Assembly (NCBI RefSeq): GCF_042408735.1
Contig: NZ_JBHOQV010000126.1
Coordinates: 145,616-209,615 of the forward strand
Origin: Thermogemmatispora sp042408735
GTDB taxonomy: Bacteria > Chloroflexota > Ktedonobacteria > Ktedonobacterales > Ktedonobacteraceae
Reading direction: 5' to 3'
Length of the DNA: 64,000 bases
Below, piece after piece: positions 45,101 through 51,933 of the stretch. The position numbers were made by a program, and so were the translations under genes. Numbering within the stretch: position 1 is the stretch's first letter; every line of letters starts with the position of its first letter. Below the pieces are notes generated by a model. That model saw only the letters and a list, made by a program, of their open reading frames with translations, was not told the origin of the DNA and did no database searches.

Positions 45101-45351
45101 ATCAGTACCAGCTCGCCGGCGCTTACGACGAGGCGATGCAGGAATACCGCATCGTGATCCGCAACCAGCCGGAATTGCTGGGCGAGGTCATTAGCAATAC
45201 GCGCGCTTTGCTGAAGCTGGCGCCCAAATATGCCCCCGGTTACCGCGTGCTGGGCGACGCCTACATGCGCCAGGGCGAGTACCTCCAGGCCATGGAGGCA
45301 TACAATAAGGCTTTGACTATGACGCGCCGCGCCAAAGGCCAGGGCGCTTAG
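42142..45351 (+). CDS. Giant TPR protein with low-complexity WLxxL-motif region
   Basis: The 1069-residue protein has TPR-like helical repeats at residues 1-245 and again at the C-terminus (about 975-1065: HLIRGYQYQLAGAYDEAMQEYRIVI, VLGDAYMRQGEYLQAMEAYNKAL). The 700 residues between are rich in Pro, Ser, Glu and Ala and probably disordered, but contain five spaced copies of a short motif: PAWLDAL, PEWLKSL, PAWLEQL, PWLEQLA and SWLAELA. It looks like a scaffold with several peptide docking sites. GAGGAG lies 10 nt before the ATG. It is co-transcribed with the M16 peptidase. The function is unknown. Confidence 0.82.
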   Translation: MLKTMSTLREYLQYTEDALSAGRIEEALEHCQYVLSHFPHSLEAHRLLGEIYLAQNRLTEAQQTFDWVLTNDPENVLAYCNRALTSERQGDVETALDCYQQAYELSRGNSQIRQEFNKLSARSGQPGFMFSRAGLARLYMRGDLLFQAIQEWEAVLAATPDRLDARTGLLEACWRDGDYERAEQIATGLLEEIPGCLKALLLLAHMTFPHNPARARELLQRAEALDPEMTMARELFGDLLTASPDDPFLTLVRKDAVLMPPPGRSAVSSSFSGSAASTVSSEPALPTSGLGPGLAEEHGPASEESEPIFGWTTPDPYPLALSTTPTPSPTPAPPSPLPSQQMGELAPNSSGETHRASSPAWSLSSNDLSLAGQGLSWEEEQPSWPPASPVGAEDDLGWPAGQSSSHPAWLDALDATPYRQPSGSLAAPTPPAEPSASFSSSAESESATLQESAKATRTGREEVSESTWSQPQSAAQAEPSSPGSQEQEEEEIFPFMREGADPEEGWPEWLKSLGAETMEEEEAEESAAEASVSSPGTGLRGAIWGEAETAEEALQESTVPESAGPELQGASASPAHSESDGYARFEQATLAEPPSRSEEDYAISEPAYSPSTTWDELANEGFSAPMEKPAWLEQLQASHSAFEEQEAAAGPLWPPSPAPAASSGSDTRTSPPAAAIWGEEPPSTPTASPQSSPRPEEGLPWLEQLAGWSSGSGISAGPSAEAQTRSPYESRGTRSEPEPSPAPPPSTQPQEQSASSWLAELAAGAGQRPPEQSAPPAAAEQRLVTTLEDLEQQLYAQGFVPLQPGGLASFAQPQGTPSQSSAGTAEQPRAAYEDQRQPTLPPMPTPPAGLEETVRAPLGQPSVQPPRHEEPRQAPEPLWPATPTPGPSPSSPTAHGLSQGPSLPSYRPDALLEDELETTMKRPVFRLQPAQNRPQTPGGRPTPRSTSAGTGPGRATPGSGSGSSGPTAGRSSEGGEVNYKEHLIRGYQYQLAGAYDEAMQEYRIVIRNQPELLGEVISNTRALLKLAPKYAPGYRVLGDAYMRQGEYLQAMEAYNKALTMTRRAKGQGA

Positions 45352-45361
45352 CCACCGCGCC

Positions 45362-45383
45362 GGCAGGCAGAGGTCTGCCTGCC
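45362..45383 (+). terminator. Hairpin terminator after the TPR gene
   Basis: GGCAGGCAGA and TCTGCCTGCC form a 9-10-bp stem just after the stop codon. No long T-run follows. The rest of the gap to 45716 shows nothing further. Confidence 0.55.
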
Positions 45384-45703
45384 CGGCTTAGACGCTAGCC
45401 CGGAGCTGGCCGCCAGAGCCAAAGCCTGGAGAGAAGAAGCACGAAGAAAGGCTCTCCCGCTGAACTGCACAGCCAGAAGAGAGAGCGATCAGCTAGCCAG
45501 CGGCTAGACGAGGAGAAGAGACGTCAGGAAGGAGGGCTCAAGAAGTGGGTCGTCCGGCTAACCTGGCTGAGCCTGATCATCCTCTCTCTTCTGCCCCCCT
45601 CGCATACCAGGCTGGCTGGCTGCTGGGCCAGATCTGGCCCGCTACGGCCCTTGCGCTCTAGCTTCGAGATGGACGACTCACAAGAAGAATCTAGCTACCA
45701 TCC

Positions 45704-45710
45704 AAAGGAG
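45704..45710 (+). promoter_or_regulatory. Shine-Dalgarno site deciding the Roadblock start
   Basis: AAAGGAG with a 6-nt spacer to GTG 45717; this site would lie inside the gene if the upstream ATG were used. Confidence 0.7.
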
Positions 45711-45716
45711 TCATCA

Positions 45717-46070
45717 GTGGAGACGATTCTACAGCGGTTGACCGAGCTTGATGAGGTCTCAGGCGTCATTCTGGTGGGTAAGGATGGGCTGATCGTCAGC
45801 GGAACGCTGCACAGCGAGGACGAGGAGATGATCGGAGCCTTGTCCGCGACGGCCTTTGGTTCCCTCAGTAGCTATACCAGGCAAATTAACCAGGGCGAGA
45901 TCCGCCATGCTATAATTGAAACGCAACAGGGGACAATCCAGATGGCGGAGGTGGGCGATTTGATCCTCGTGGTGACTACCCAGCAGACCCGCTCTCCCAA
46001 TCTAGGACGCGTGCGCCTGGAGATGAAGAAGGCCTGTCGCCAGATTCTCCCTCTGGTGACAAGCCAGTAG
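45717..46070 (+). CDS. Roadblock/LC7 domain protein
   Basis: The 117-residue protein is one Roadblock/LC7 domain (VETILQRLTELDEVSGVILVGKDGLIVSGTL... SYTRQINQGEIRHAIIETQQGTIQMAEVGDLILVVTT). In bacteria these dimeric proteins are typically regulators (GAPs) of small MglA-like GTPases that set polarity or motility, or partners of signalling proteins. The GTG at 45717 is chosen because AAAGGAG lies 6 nt upstream; the longer frame starting 45669 or 45651 has no RBS. No MglA gene is adjacent. A terminator follows at once. Confidence 0.85.
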   Translation: METILQRLTELDEVSGVILVGKDGLIVSGTLHSEDEEMIGALSATAFGSLSSYTRQINQGEIRHAIIETQQGTIQMAEVGDLILVVTTQQTRSPNLGRVRLEMKKACRQILPLVTSQ

Positions 46071-46094
46071 AAGGGAGGCTTCTCCCTTTTGTTT
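46071..46094 (+). terminator. Rho-independent terminator after the Roadblock gene
   Basis: AAGGGAG (46071-46077), loop GCTT, CTCCCTT (46082-46088), then TTGTTT. It starts directly at the stop codon. Confidence 0.8.
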
Positions 46095-46160
46095 GACTAA
46101 GCCCCAGGCCCTCAAGGCAGTGGCCTGTATTTTGGTGGAAAGGAAGTTCTGATCGCTGGC

Positions 46161-46625
46161 ATGGAACGAACATTGATCATTATTAAGCCCGAAGGGGTCC
46201 AGCGCGGCCTCATCGGGCAGATTCTCGCCCGCTTCGAGCAGCGCGGGCTGAAGTTCGTCGGCCTGAAGATGCTGCAGATGTCCCCCGCTCTGGCCGAGGA
46301 ACACTACGCTGTCCATAAGGGGAAACCATTTTACGCCGGTCTGGTGAAGCATATTACCTCCGGCCCAGTGGTGGTCGGTGTGGTCGAGGGCCGGGGCGCC
46401 ATTAAGATGGTGCGCACGATGATGGGGGCCACCAACGCCGCCGAGGCCGCCCCGGGAACGATCCGCGGCGATTTCGCCCTGGAGATCGGCTATAACATCA
46501 TTCACGGCTCCGACGGACCAGAGACAGCGGCCCGCGAGATCAGCCTCTTCTTTAAGCCGGAGGAACTGCTCGATTACCGGCTGGCCAACGAGTCCTGGCT
46601 CTATGAGGAGCCAGAGCAGCATTGA
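46161..46625 (+). CDS. ndk: Nucleoside diphosphate kinase
   Basis: The 154-residue enzyme transfers phosphate from NTPs to NDPs through a phosphohistidine, H115 in NIIHGSD. The N-terminal ERTLIIIKPEGVQRGLIGQI and GDFALEIGYNIIHGSD blocks are diagnostic. It follows the Roadblock gene after a terminator, so it needs its own promoter in the 90-bp gap. Confidence 0.97.
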   Translation: MERTLIIIKPEGVQRGLIGQILARFEQRGLKFVGLKMLQMSPALAEEHYAVHKGKPFYAGLVKHITSGPVVVGVVEGRGAIKMVRTMMGATNAAEAAPGTIRGDFALEIGYNIIHGSDGPETAAREISLFFKPEELLDYRLANESWLYEEPEQH

Positions 46626-47262
46626 GCAAGGCTCCGCTCCTGATGCACCCTACCTGCCTGTCTGGCTGCCGGCAGACTGAGAACGGCGCCAGCAGGCAAC
46701 GCTCAGGTCGCGGCCATCGCTCCTCTGCCACTTCAGCCGTTGGGATTGTTGAATTGCTTCTTACCCTTCTTCCACACCAAAGACTTTCCTGATCACTCAC
46801 CCTGGTTTAGCCTATTCCTCTTCTTCTACTATCTACCTGGAAGGTCCGGTCCGGGTGGCCGCCTGCCAGACGCCACCCGCCGGCTTCCTTCTTTCCATAC
46901 CTCCAGGTCAGGTCACGCTCCCTCTCCGCCCAGAGCAGAGCCAGGTGGCCTTGAGCGGAGCTGCCCTTGCTGCGGGAAGTGGATCGCCTGGTCGGCATCG
47001 GTCAGAGGATCAGGCCCCCCACTGGCCCAGGGCCGCCCCTAGACCAGACAAAGGTCGCAGCGGTGACGAGGAGGAAAGAGAAGAGGAGACGATCAGGCAG
47101 ACAGGTAGATGGGAAGGAAGACAGGACGGCAGCGCCGGCTGGCCGCCTGACCTGAGTACGGGGCCTGACCTCGACGGCAAAGGAACGGACAGAGGTCGCT
47201 CACTCCGACCATAAGGGACCTGTCAGGCAGAGAGTACGTCAGCCCATTGTCTGGCTAGCCGA
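46626..47262. other. Intergenic region, no gene recognised
   Basis: This 637-bp gap has a purine-rich stretch around 47043-47130 and short open frames on both strands without RBS or domains. I see no terminator for ndk. Confidence 0.45.
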
Positions 47263-47541
47263 TCACGCCGGGCTGCTCCTCCGAGACCCTTTTCCTTTGA
47301 CTGCTTCTTTCTTCTCTTCTTTCTCCGCAAGACGCCAACAGCATGTTTTGCTACGCAAGCAGCGGTTCTGCTCTTCCAGGGTGAGTGGGGGCGTGCCTTT
47401 CATGCAGAATACCTGATACAGCGGCTCGCCCGCTTCGATATCGCTGTTGGAAAACCAGCGCTCGCGGTAGAATGGGCAGCCGTTACGATGCTTACGCCAG
47501 TTTGGACTATTGGCTGGATTGCTTTCAAGTGTACCTGCCAA
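47263..47541 (-). CDS. Small cysteine-rich hypothetical protein
   Basis: The 92-residue protein has five cysteines in the pattern GCPFYRERWFSNSD, YQVFCMKGTPPL, NRCLRSKTCCWR, which looks like a small metal- or cofactor-binding fold rather than a shadow frame. A TTG start (47541) is preceded by GGAAGGAAGGG at short spacing. It stands alone in a 1.4-kb gap. The opposing 177-codon plus-strand frame (47385-47918) has no RBS or composition of a real protein. I cannot name a family. Confidence 0.55.
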   Translation of the reverse strand: MAGTLESNPANSPNWRKHRNGCPFYRERWFSNSDIEAGEPLYQVFCMKGTPPLTLEEQNRCLRSKTCCWRLAEKEEKKEAVKGKGSRRSSPA

Positions 47542-47931
47542 GAATCCCTTCCTTCCTCTTAGCAAACGTGCTTCTACTTGTTCCGCTCATCAACTCGTGC
47601 CAGAGAGATGGGCGATCAACGAACGTTGTGCCAGGCGAGGCCGACGAGCAACTGACATTGGCTCTCTGTTCGCCCGCTGGCGAGTCGTCTCTCGGGCGGT
47701 GCAACGAAGGGAATGGTTGCTCCCACCTTGCTCTGGCCGGCTTTTTCCCGTCGGTCTGGTGGTTTCATCGTACTTCGGAAAGGTCGGGCATGTCAAGCCA
47801 TCACCAGCCCGCGCAAGAGCACTGGTTGGGCGATAATCATCAGCACTTTCATCAGCAGCAAATCGCGCAGGGGCTGAGCCGCCCCCTGGGACAGGCAGGC
47901 GGATGGACAAACAGATAGCCTCAGGTCACGC
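47542..47931. other. Intergenic region between divergent small gene and CPBP gene
   Basis: Nothing beyond the promoter of the CPBP gene (47932-47961) is recognised here. Confidence 0.4.
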
Positions 47932-47961
47932 TTGCAGAGCAAGGCTGGCATCCGCTATACT
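47932..47961 (+). promoter_or_regulatory. Promoter of the CPBP protease gene
   Basis: TTGCAG (47932-47937) and TATACT (47956-47961) are 18 bp apart. The leader is about 140 nt. Confidence 0.65.
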
Positions 47962-48109
47962 GGCGCAGGAAGTCAAGATGGCTTCTTCCCATTGAACGAG
48001 TGCGGCAGCGTTAAGCGAGGAGAGGAGAGCATAAGCAGGTCCTGGCTTTCTTGGCTTCTGGAAGAAGCAATCGCTACCTGACTTCGATTTAGTTAGCTGG
48101 GAGGCTCTG

Positions 48110-49027
48110 GTGAGTTTATCGTCACATTCGGCAGGGGGACCGCCGCCAGATCGCCCACCTTTGAGGGCGGAGGAGGCCCCTGTTCCCTGGTCGTTCCGCG
48201 AGACCTGGCTGGCGCTCTTGATCCCCCTGGTGCCCTGGCTCCTGCTCTCGCTCGGTGCTCAGTTGCAGGGCAGCCGCCTGCCCAATCCCAAGACGCCACT
48301 CCCCTGGCAGCAGGACCTGGCAGGGGCCCTGGCGGCGGCTCTCTCGACCGTGGTCGTCGAAGGGGCTTTTTTGCTGGTGGCGCTTTTCTTCGCGCGGCGC
48401 GCTTTGCGCCGCCAGACCCAGACCCAGCCTGGTGCAGAGCCAGCAGCAACCAGCACCAGCGAGGCGGAGGGCACGTCCACGCCTCCTCGAGCAGTGCCCG
48501 CGGCTAAAGGGAGCCACAGCCACGTTTCCCTGGGAATGGTGCTGCAAGCCCTTGGCTTGCGCCGCTTTCGCCCGCTTTTTCTCTGGCTGGTCGTAGGCTT
48601 CCTGGCTCTGCTCTACGTGGTCAACAGTCTCTACTCGGCCCTACTTGAGGGTCTGAAGCTCCCACTCCAGACCAACGATCAAGTTATTTTAGAGAGCAGT
48701 CGCCTGGCGCCGCTGACGACCACTGTTCTGTTGGTCTTAGCGGTGATCGTGGCTCCTGTCTGCGAGGAGATCTTTTTCCGTGGCTTCGTCTTTCCCGGCT
48801 TACGGCGCGGCCTGGCCCCCGGCTGGGCAGTGGTAGTAAGCGCGCTGGTCTTTGCCCTGGCTCACGCTGACCTTGGCTCACTGCCAGTGCTGATCGTGAT
48901 CGGCCTGCTTCTGGCCGTGCTGCGTTGGTGGAGCGGCTCTCTCTACCCCGGCTTGCTCTTGCACGTGCTCAACAACGGGATTAGCGCCGTAGTGATTGTG
49001 CTCTATATGCTGGGAAGCCTGCACTAG
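48110..49027 (+). CDS. CPBP family intramembrane metalloprotease
   Basis: The 305-residue membrane protein has the CPBP/Abi motifs: EEIFFRG (about 222-228), FALAHAD and HVLNN, carried on TM helices. Family members cleave CAAX or other membrane substrates, or act in bacteriocin immunity. A polar Ser/Thr/Pro-rich loop (about 103-140) splits two early TM helices from the catalytic bundle. The GTG at 48110 has GGGAGG 6 nt upstream. No bacteriocin cluster is nearby. Confidence 0.88.
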   Translation: MSLSSHSAGGPPPDRPPLRAEEAPVPWSFRETWLALLIPLVPWLLLSLGAQLQGSRLPNPKTPLPWQQDLAGALAAALSTVVVEGAFLLVALFFARRALRRQTQTQPGAEPAATSTSEAEGTSTPPRAVPAAKGSHSHVSLGMVLQALGLRRFRPLFLWLVVGFLALLYVVNSLYSALLEGLKLPLQTNDQVILESSRLAPLTTTVLLVLAVIVAPVCEEIFFRGFVFPGLRRGLAPGWAVVVSALVFALAHADLGSLPVLIVIGLLLAVLRWWSGSLYPGLLLHVLNNGISAVVIVLYMLGSLH

Positions 49028-49179
49028 GGCCTCCCTGGGGTGGGGGCATCCGAGCAACGAGCAAGCCGGCGGGGTAGTTCGTCCCGGTCTGGCAGGGCAG
49101 GAGGGTGGAGACCTGCCAGCCCCCGAGCCGGGTGACGTGAAGAGGAGAGGCGGCCAGCCGCCGCCGCTCAGCCTGAAGG

Positions 49180-50535
49180 TCAGGCGTCGCCATGCAACTT
49201 GCGGCGATCTTCCACGCGCGCGCTGGCTGTCTTCGACTCGCCGCCGGTGGCGCGTGGCAGGCTATCGGGCGGCACCAGCTCCACTTTGGGCGTGTTGCCC
49301 GTGACCGATTTGACCGCCTCGGCCATGGCCCGGGCCAGTTCCTGACAGCGCTCGCCCTGGTCTAGCAGTTGCCGCTCCTTCACCTCAACTTTGAGCAGAA
49401 AGGTGTCCAGCCCATCGCGGCGATCGACAATGATGCGGAAGTTAGTACCGGTCTCGGGGAAGCGCAGTAGGGCCGCCTCGACCTGGCTGGGAAAGACCAG
49501 GAGACCGCGGATAGAGACCGCGTCGTCGGTCCGCCCTTTGATGGCGCCGATTTTGGGATGGGTGCGCCCGCAGGCACAGCGCTCTTCCCACCAGAGACGC
49601 GAGAGATCGCGGCTGCGGTAGCGGATCATGGCTGTGCCATCGCCGGTGAGCCAGGTCCAGACCAGCTCTCCCTCCTGGCCTTCTTCAACCCATTCGCCGG
49701 TCTCAGGATTGATACATTCCACCAGGAAGGCATCAGCCCAGGCATGCATACCGTTGCGCTGCTCACACTCGCAGGTCATGCCCGGTCCTAAAAATTCGGT
49801 CATGCCGAACTCGTCGTAAGCCGTGATGTGAAAATATTCCTCTAGCTTCAGCCGCGTCTCCCAGGGCCAGGGTTCAGCGCCAAAGAGACCAATGCGCAGC
49901 CTGGTGCTGTTGAAATCGATGCCCAGTTCGCGCGCCTTGCGTCCCAGGTAGAGGCCAACGGAGGGGGTCATGCACATGGCGGTGACGCCGAAGTCGGCGA
50001 TAAACTCGAAGATGCGCTCATATTGGCGCGCATCGGAGCCCATCGGGATGACCATGACCCCCATCTCCAAGGCTCCGTAGTGGAAGCCAAAGCCGCCGGT
50101 CGGTAGCCCATAGCCGTAGCAGTTCAGCAGGATATCGCCGGGCCGCAGACCAACCATCCAAAGCTCTCGGGCGTTCAGCTCGGCCCAGTTCTGCAGGTCG
50201 CGTCGGGTGGCAAAGACCGGCACGCTTTTGCCAGTGGTGCCGCTGGTGGCGTGGACCTCCAGCGCTCCCTGCTCTCCCCCAGGCGGCACCATGGCTACCC
50301 CATAGGGATAGGCAGCGCGCACACTCTTCTTTTCAAGAAAAGGCAGCTTCTGTATATCTTCTAAGCTTTTTATATCTTCTGGCTTTACCCCAGCTTCGTC
50401 ATAGAGCTGGCGGTAGAAGGCATTCTGTTTATAGGCACGAGTGACAACCGCCTGCAGGCGCTCAAGCTGGAGGGCGCGCAGGCGTTCACGGGGCAGAGTT
50501 TCGATCTCTTCGTTGAAATATTTCCGATCGCTCAT
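49180..50535 (-). CDS. Phenylacetate-CoA ligase family (PaaK-like) AMP-forming enzyme
   Basis: The 451-residue enzyme has the adenylate-forming motif ATSGTTGKSVPV (about 95-106), YDEFGMTEF, the GDGTAMIRYRSRD segment, and KGRTDDAVSIRGLLVFPSQVE, all as in phenylacetate-CoA ligases. It would activate an aryl acid as an adenylate and transfer it to CoA. The ATG at 50535 follows GGAGGT at 7-nt spacing. No other paa gene is adjacent, so the physiological substrate is open. Confidence 0.92.
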   Translation of the reverse strand: MSDRKYFNEEIETLPRERLRALQLERLQAVVTRAYKQNAFYRQLYDEAGVKPEDIKSLEDIQKLPFLEKKSVRAAYPYGVAMVPPGGEQGALEVHATSGTTGKSVPVFATRRDLQNWAELNARELWMVGLRPGDILLNCYGYGLPTGGFGFHYGALEMGVMVIPMGSDARQYERIFEFIADFGVTAMCMTPSVGLYLGRKARELGIDFNSTRLRIGLFGAEPWPWETRLKLEEYFHITAYDEFGMTEFLGPGMTCECEQRNGMHAWADAFLVECINPETGEWVEEGQEGELVWTWLTGDGTAMIRYRSRDLSRLWWEERCACGRTHPKIGAIKGRTDDAVSIRGLLVFPSQVEAALLRFPETGTNFRIIVDRRDGLDTFLLKVEVKERQLLDQGERCQELARAMAEAVKSVTGNTPKVELVPPDSLPRATGGESKTASARVEDRRKLHGDA

Positions 50536-50764
50536 GGGCAGCACCTCCGCCACTATTCTACCATTGCTCTCTGCAGGCGTCTACGCGGGCAAGGACTCTG
50601 GCCCTTCTGGACGGGCAGGCCGGACGAGGACGATATATGGTATCATGTCTGAGGGAAGAGCGCAGGGGAAGGTCATGCCCCCTGGCCTGGTCTTGGACAG
50701 CATAGCCTAGCTGGCCTTCTCCGTGTTCTTTCTTGTCTTGAGAGGAAGGAGCAGGGACTTTTCT

Positions 50765-51436
50765 ATGGCAGTATCAGGCCTTCAGGCCGTGATCTGGGAT
50801 CTGGATGGGGTGATTATCGATAGCGCGCAGGCCCACTTTCGGGCCTGGCGGCGTCTGGCCGAAGAGGAAGGGTGGAAGTTGAGCGAGGAGGATTTCCGCG
50901 CGACCTTTGGGATGCGCAACGATCGCATTATCCCGCTGCTTTGGGGAGAGATGCCTCCCGAGCGGGTGCGCGCTCTCTCGGAGCGCAAGGAAGCCTATTT
51001 CCGCGAGCTGGTGCGCCAGAACCCTCAGGGCCTGGCTCTGCCAGGGGCGCTGGAGCTGCTACAGGCGCTGCATGAGGCCGGGATCGCCCAGGCGCTGGCT
51101 TCATCAACGCCTCCGGAGAACATTGCTCTGATCAGCGAGCTGCTGGGACTGCAGCGCTATCTGCAGGCCCTGATCTCGGGGGAAATGGCGGAGCGCGGCA
51201 AGCCGGCTCCGGATATCTTTTTGAAGGCCGCTGAGGCTTTGGGCGTCTCGCCTTCTGCCTGCCTGGTAATTGAGGATGCGGTGGCCGGCGTCGAGGCGGC
51301 CCATGCCGCCGGCATGCGTTGCCTGGCGGTCACAACAACTCGTGAAGCCGAGGCGCTACGCCAGGCCGATCTGGTGGTGCCCTCGCTCACAGAGGTGGAC
51401 GTAGGGCGCCTGCGCGCTCTGGTCCCTGCCTCGTGA
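50765..51436 (+). CDS. HAD-superfamily hydrolase, beta-phosphoglucomutase-like
   Basis: The 223-residue protein has HAD motif I DLDGVIIDS (about 12-20), motif II in ALASSTP, motif III lysine in ERGKPAPDIF, and motif IV VIEDAVAGVEAA. The cap domain is of the beta-phosphoglucomutase/phosphatase subgroup. It would be a sugar-phosphate phosphatase or mutase. The ATG at 50765 is preceded by AAGGAG at a somewhat long spacing. Confidence 0.92.
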   Translation: MAVSGLQAVIWDLDGVIIDSAQAHFRAWRRLAEEEGWKLSEEDFRATFGMRNDRIIPLLWGEMPPERVRALSERKEAYFRELVRQNPQGLALPGALELLQALHEAGIAQALASSTPPENIALISELLGLQRYLQALISGEMAERGKPAPDIFLKAAEALGVSPSACLVIEDAVAGVEAAHAAGMRCLAVTTTREAEALRQADLVVPSLTEVDVGRLRALVPAS

Positions 51437-51517
51437 GCGAAAGAGAGGGGCCACCCTTCTTTGTTCCACCCCCAGCCCCGGCCGGCCGTCGTAGGCGTCT
51501 CCAGAGGCGAGACCGAC

Positions 51518-51546
51518 TTGCGGACGCCTGGGCCTTGGGCTATACT
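51518..51546 (+). promoter_or_regulatory. Promoter of the tRNA-Sec gene
   Basis: TTGCGG (51518-51523) and TATACT (51541-51546) are 17 bp apart. Transcription would start near 51553, about 60 nt before the tRNA. Confidence 0.7.
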
Positions 51547-51553
51547 CTCAGAC

Positions 51554-51575
51554 AGGACGAGGCTGGCCTCGTCCT
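51554..51575 (+). other. Hairpin in the tRNA-Sec precursor leader
   Basis: AGGACGAGGC and GCCTCGTCCT are exact inverted repeats around TG, giving an 8-10-bp stem directly after the predicted start of transcription. There is no T-run. It may shape processing of the tRNA 5' leader. Confidence 0.5.
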
Positions 51576-51611
51576 CTACTGGCATTTCTCTGCCTGCCAG
51601 CATCTGATCAC

Positions 51612-51707
51612 GGAGGTGTAGGGGTCCCGGTGGGCCTCGCCGTCTTCAAAACGGTCGGGGGGTCGCTGCGCGCGGTCCCTGGTGGGTTCGACTCCCATAC
51701 ACCTCTG
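51612..51707 (+). tRNA. selC: tRNA-Sec (anticodon UCA)
   Basis: The 96-nt gene has the special selenocysteine tRNA form: an 8-bp acceptor stem (GGAGGTGT 51612-51619 with ACACCTCT 51699-51706, first pair G-U), a long variable arm, and anticodon stem-loop CCGT-CTTCAAA-ACGG with anticodon TCA. The T arm has loop TTCGACT and the discriminator is G. CCA is not encoded. It reads UGA as selenocysteine once charged with serine and converted by SelA, and is delivered by SelB. Neither selA, selB nor selD is in this window. Confidence 0.92.
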
Positions 51708-51933
51708 TTTCCCTTGCTGCTTCTCTTGCCGCCCCTCCGGCCAGGCCTGGCCAGGGGGTAAGCCGTCGATCTGCCTGGCTTGCTCTCTATCTCCCATGCT
51801 TTGGCCAGTTCTGCCACCTGTCGATGCTATCCCCCCTTTAAGTCGTTCTGAATCATGCGGAGGAACGTTCGCTCCTTTCTAAGCGTCTCTCTAAACTGTA
51901 GAAATGCCCAAAAGAAGAAAGGCGTAGAAAGCG

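Noticed and set aside
47385..47918. 177-codon plus-strand open frame
   Set aside because: No RBS, no recognisable domain, and it opposes the better-supported cysteine-rich minus-strand gene.
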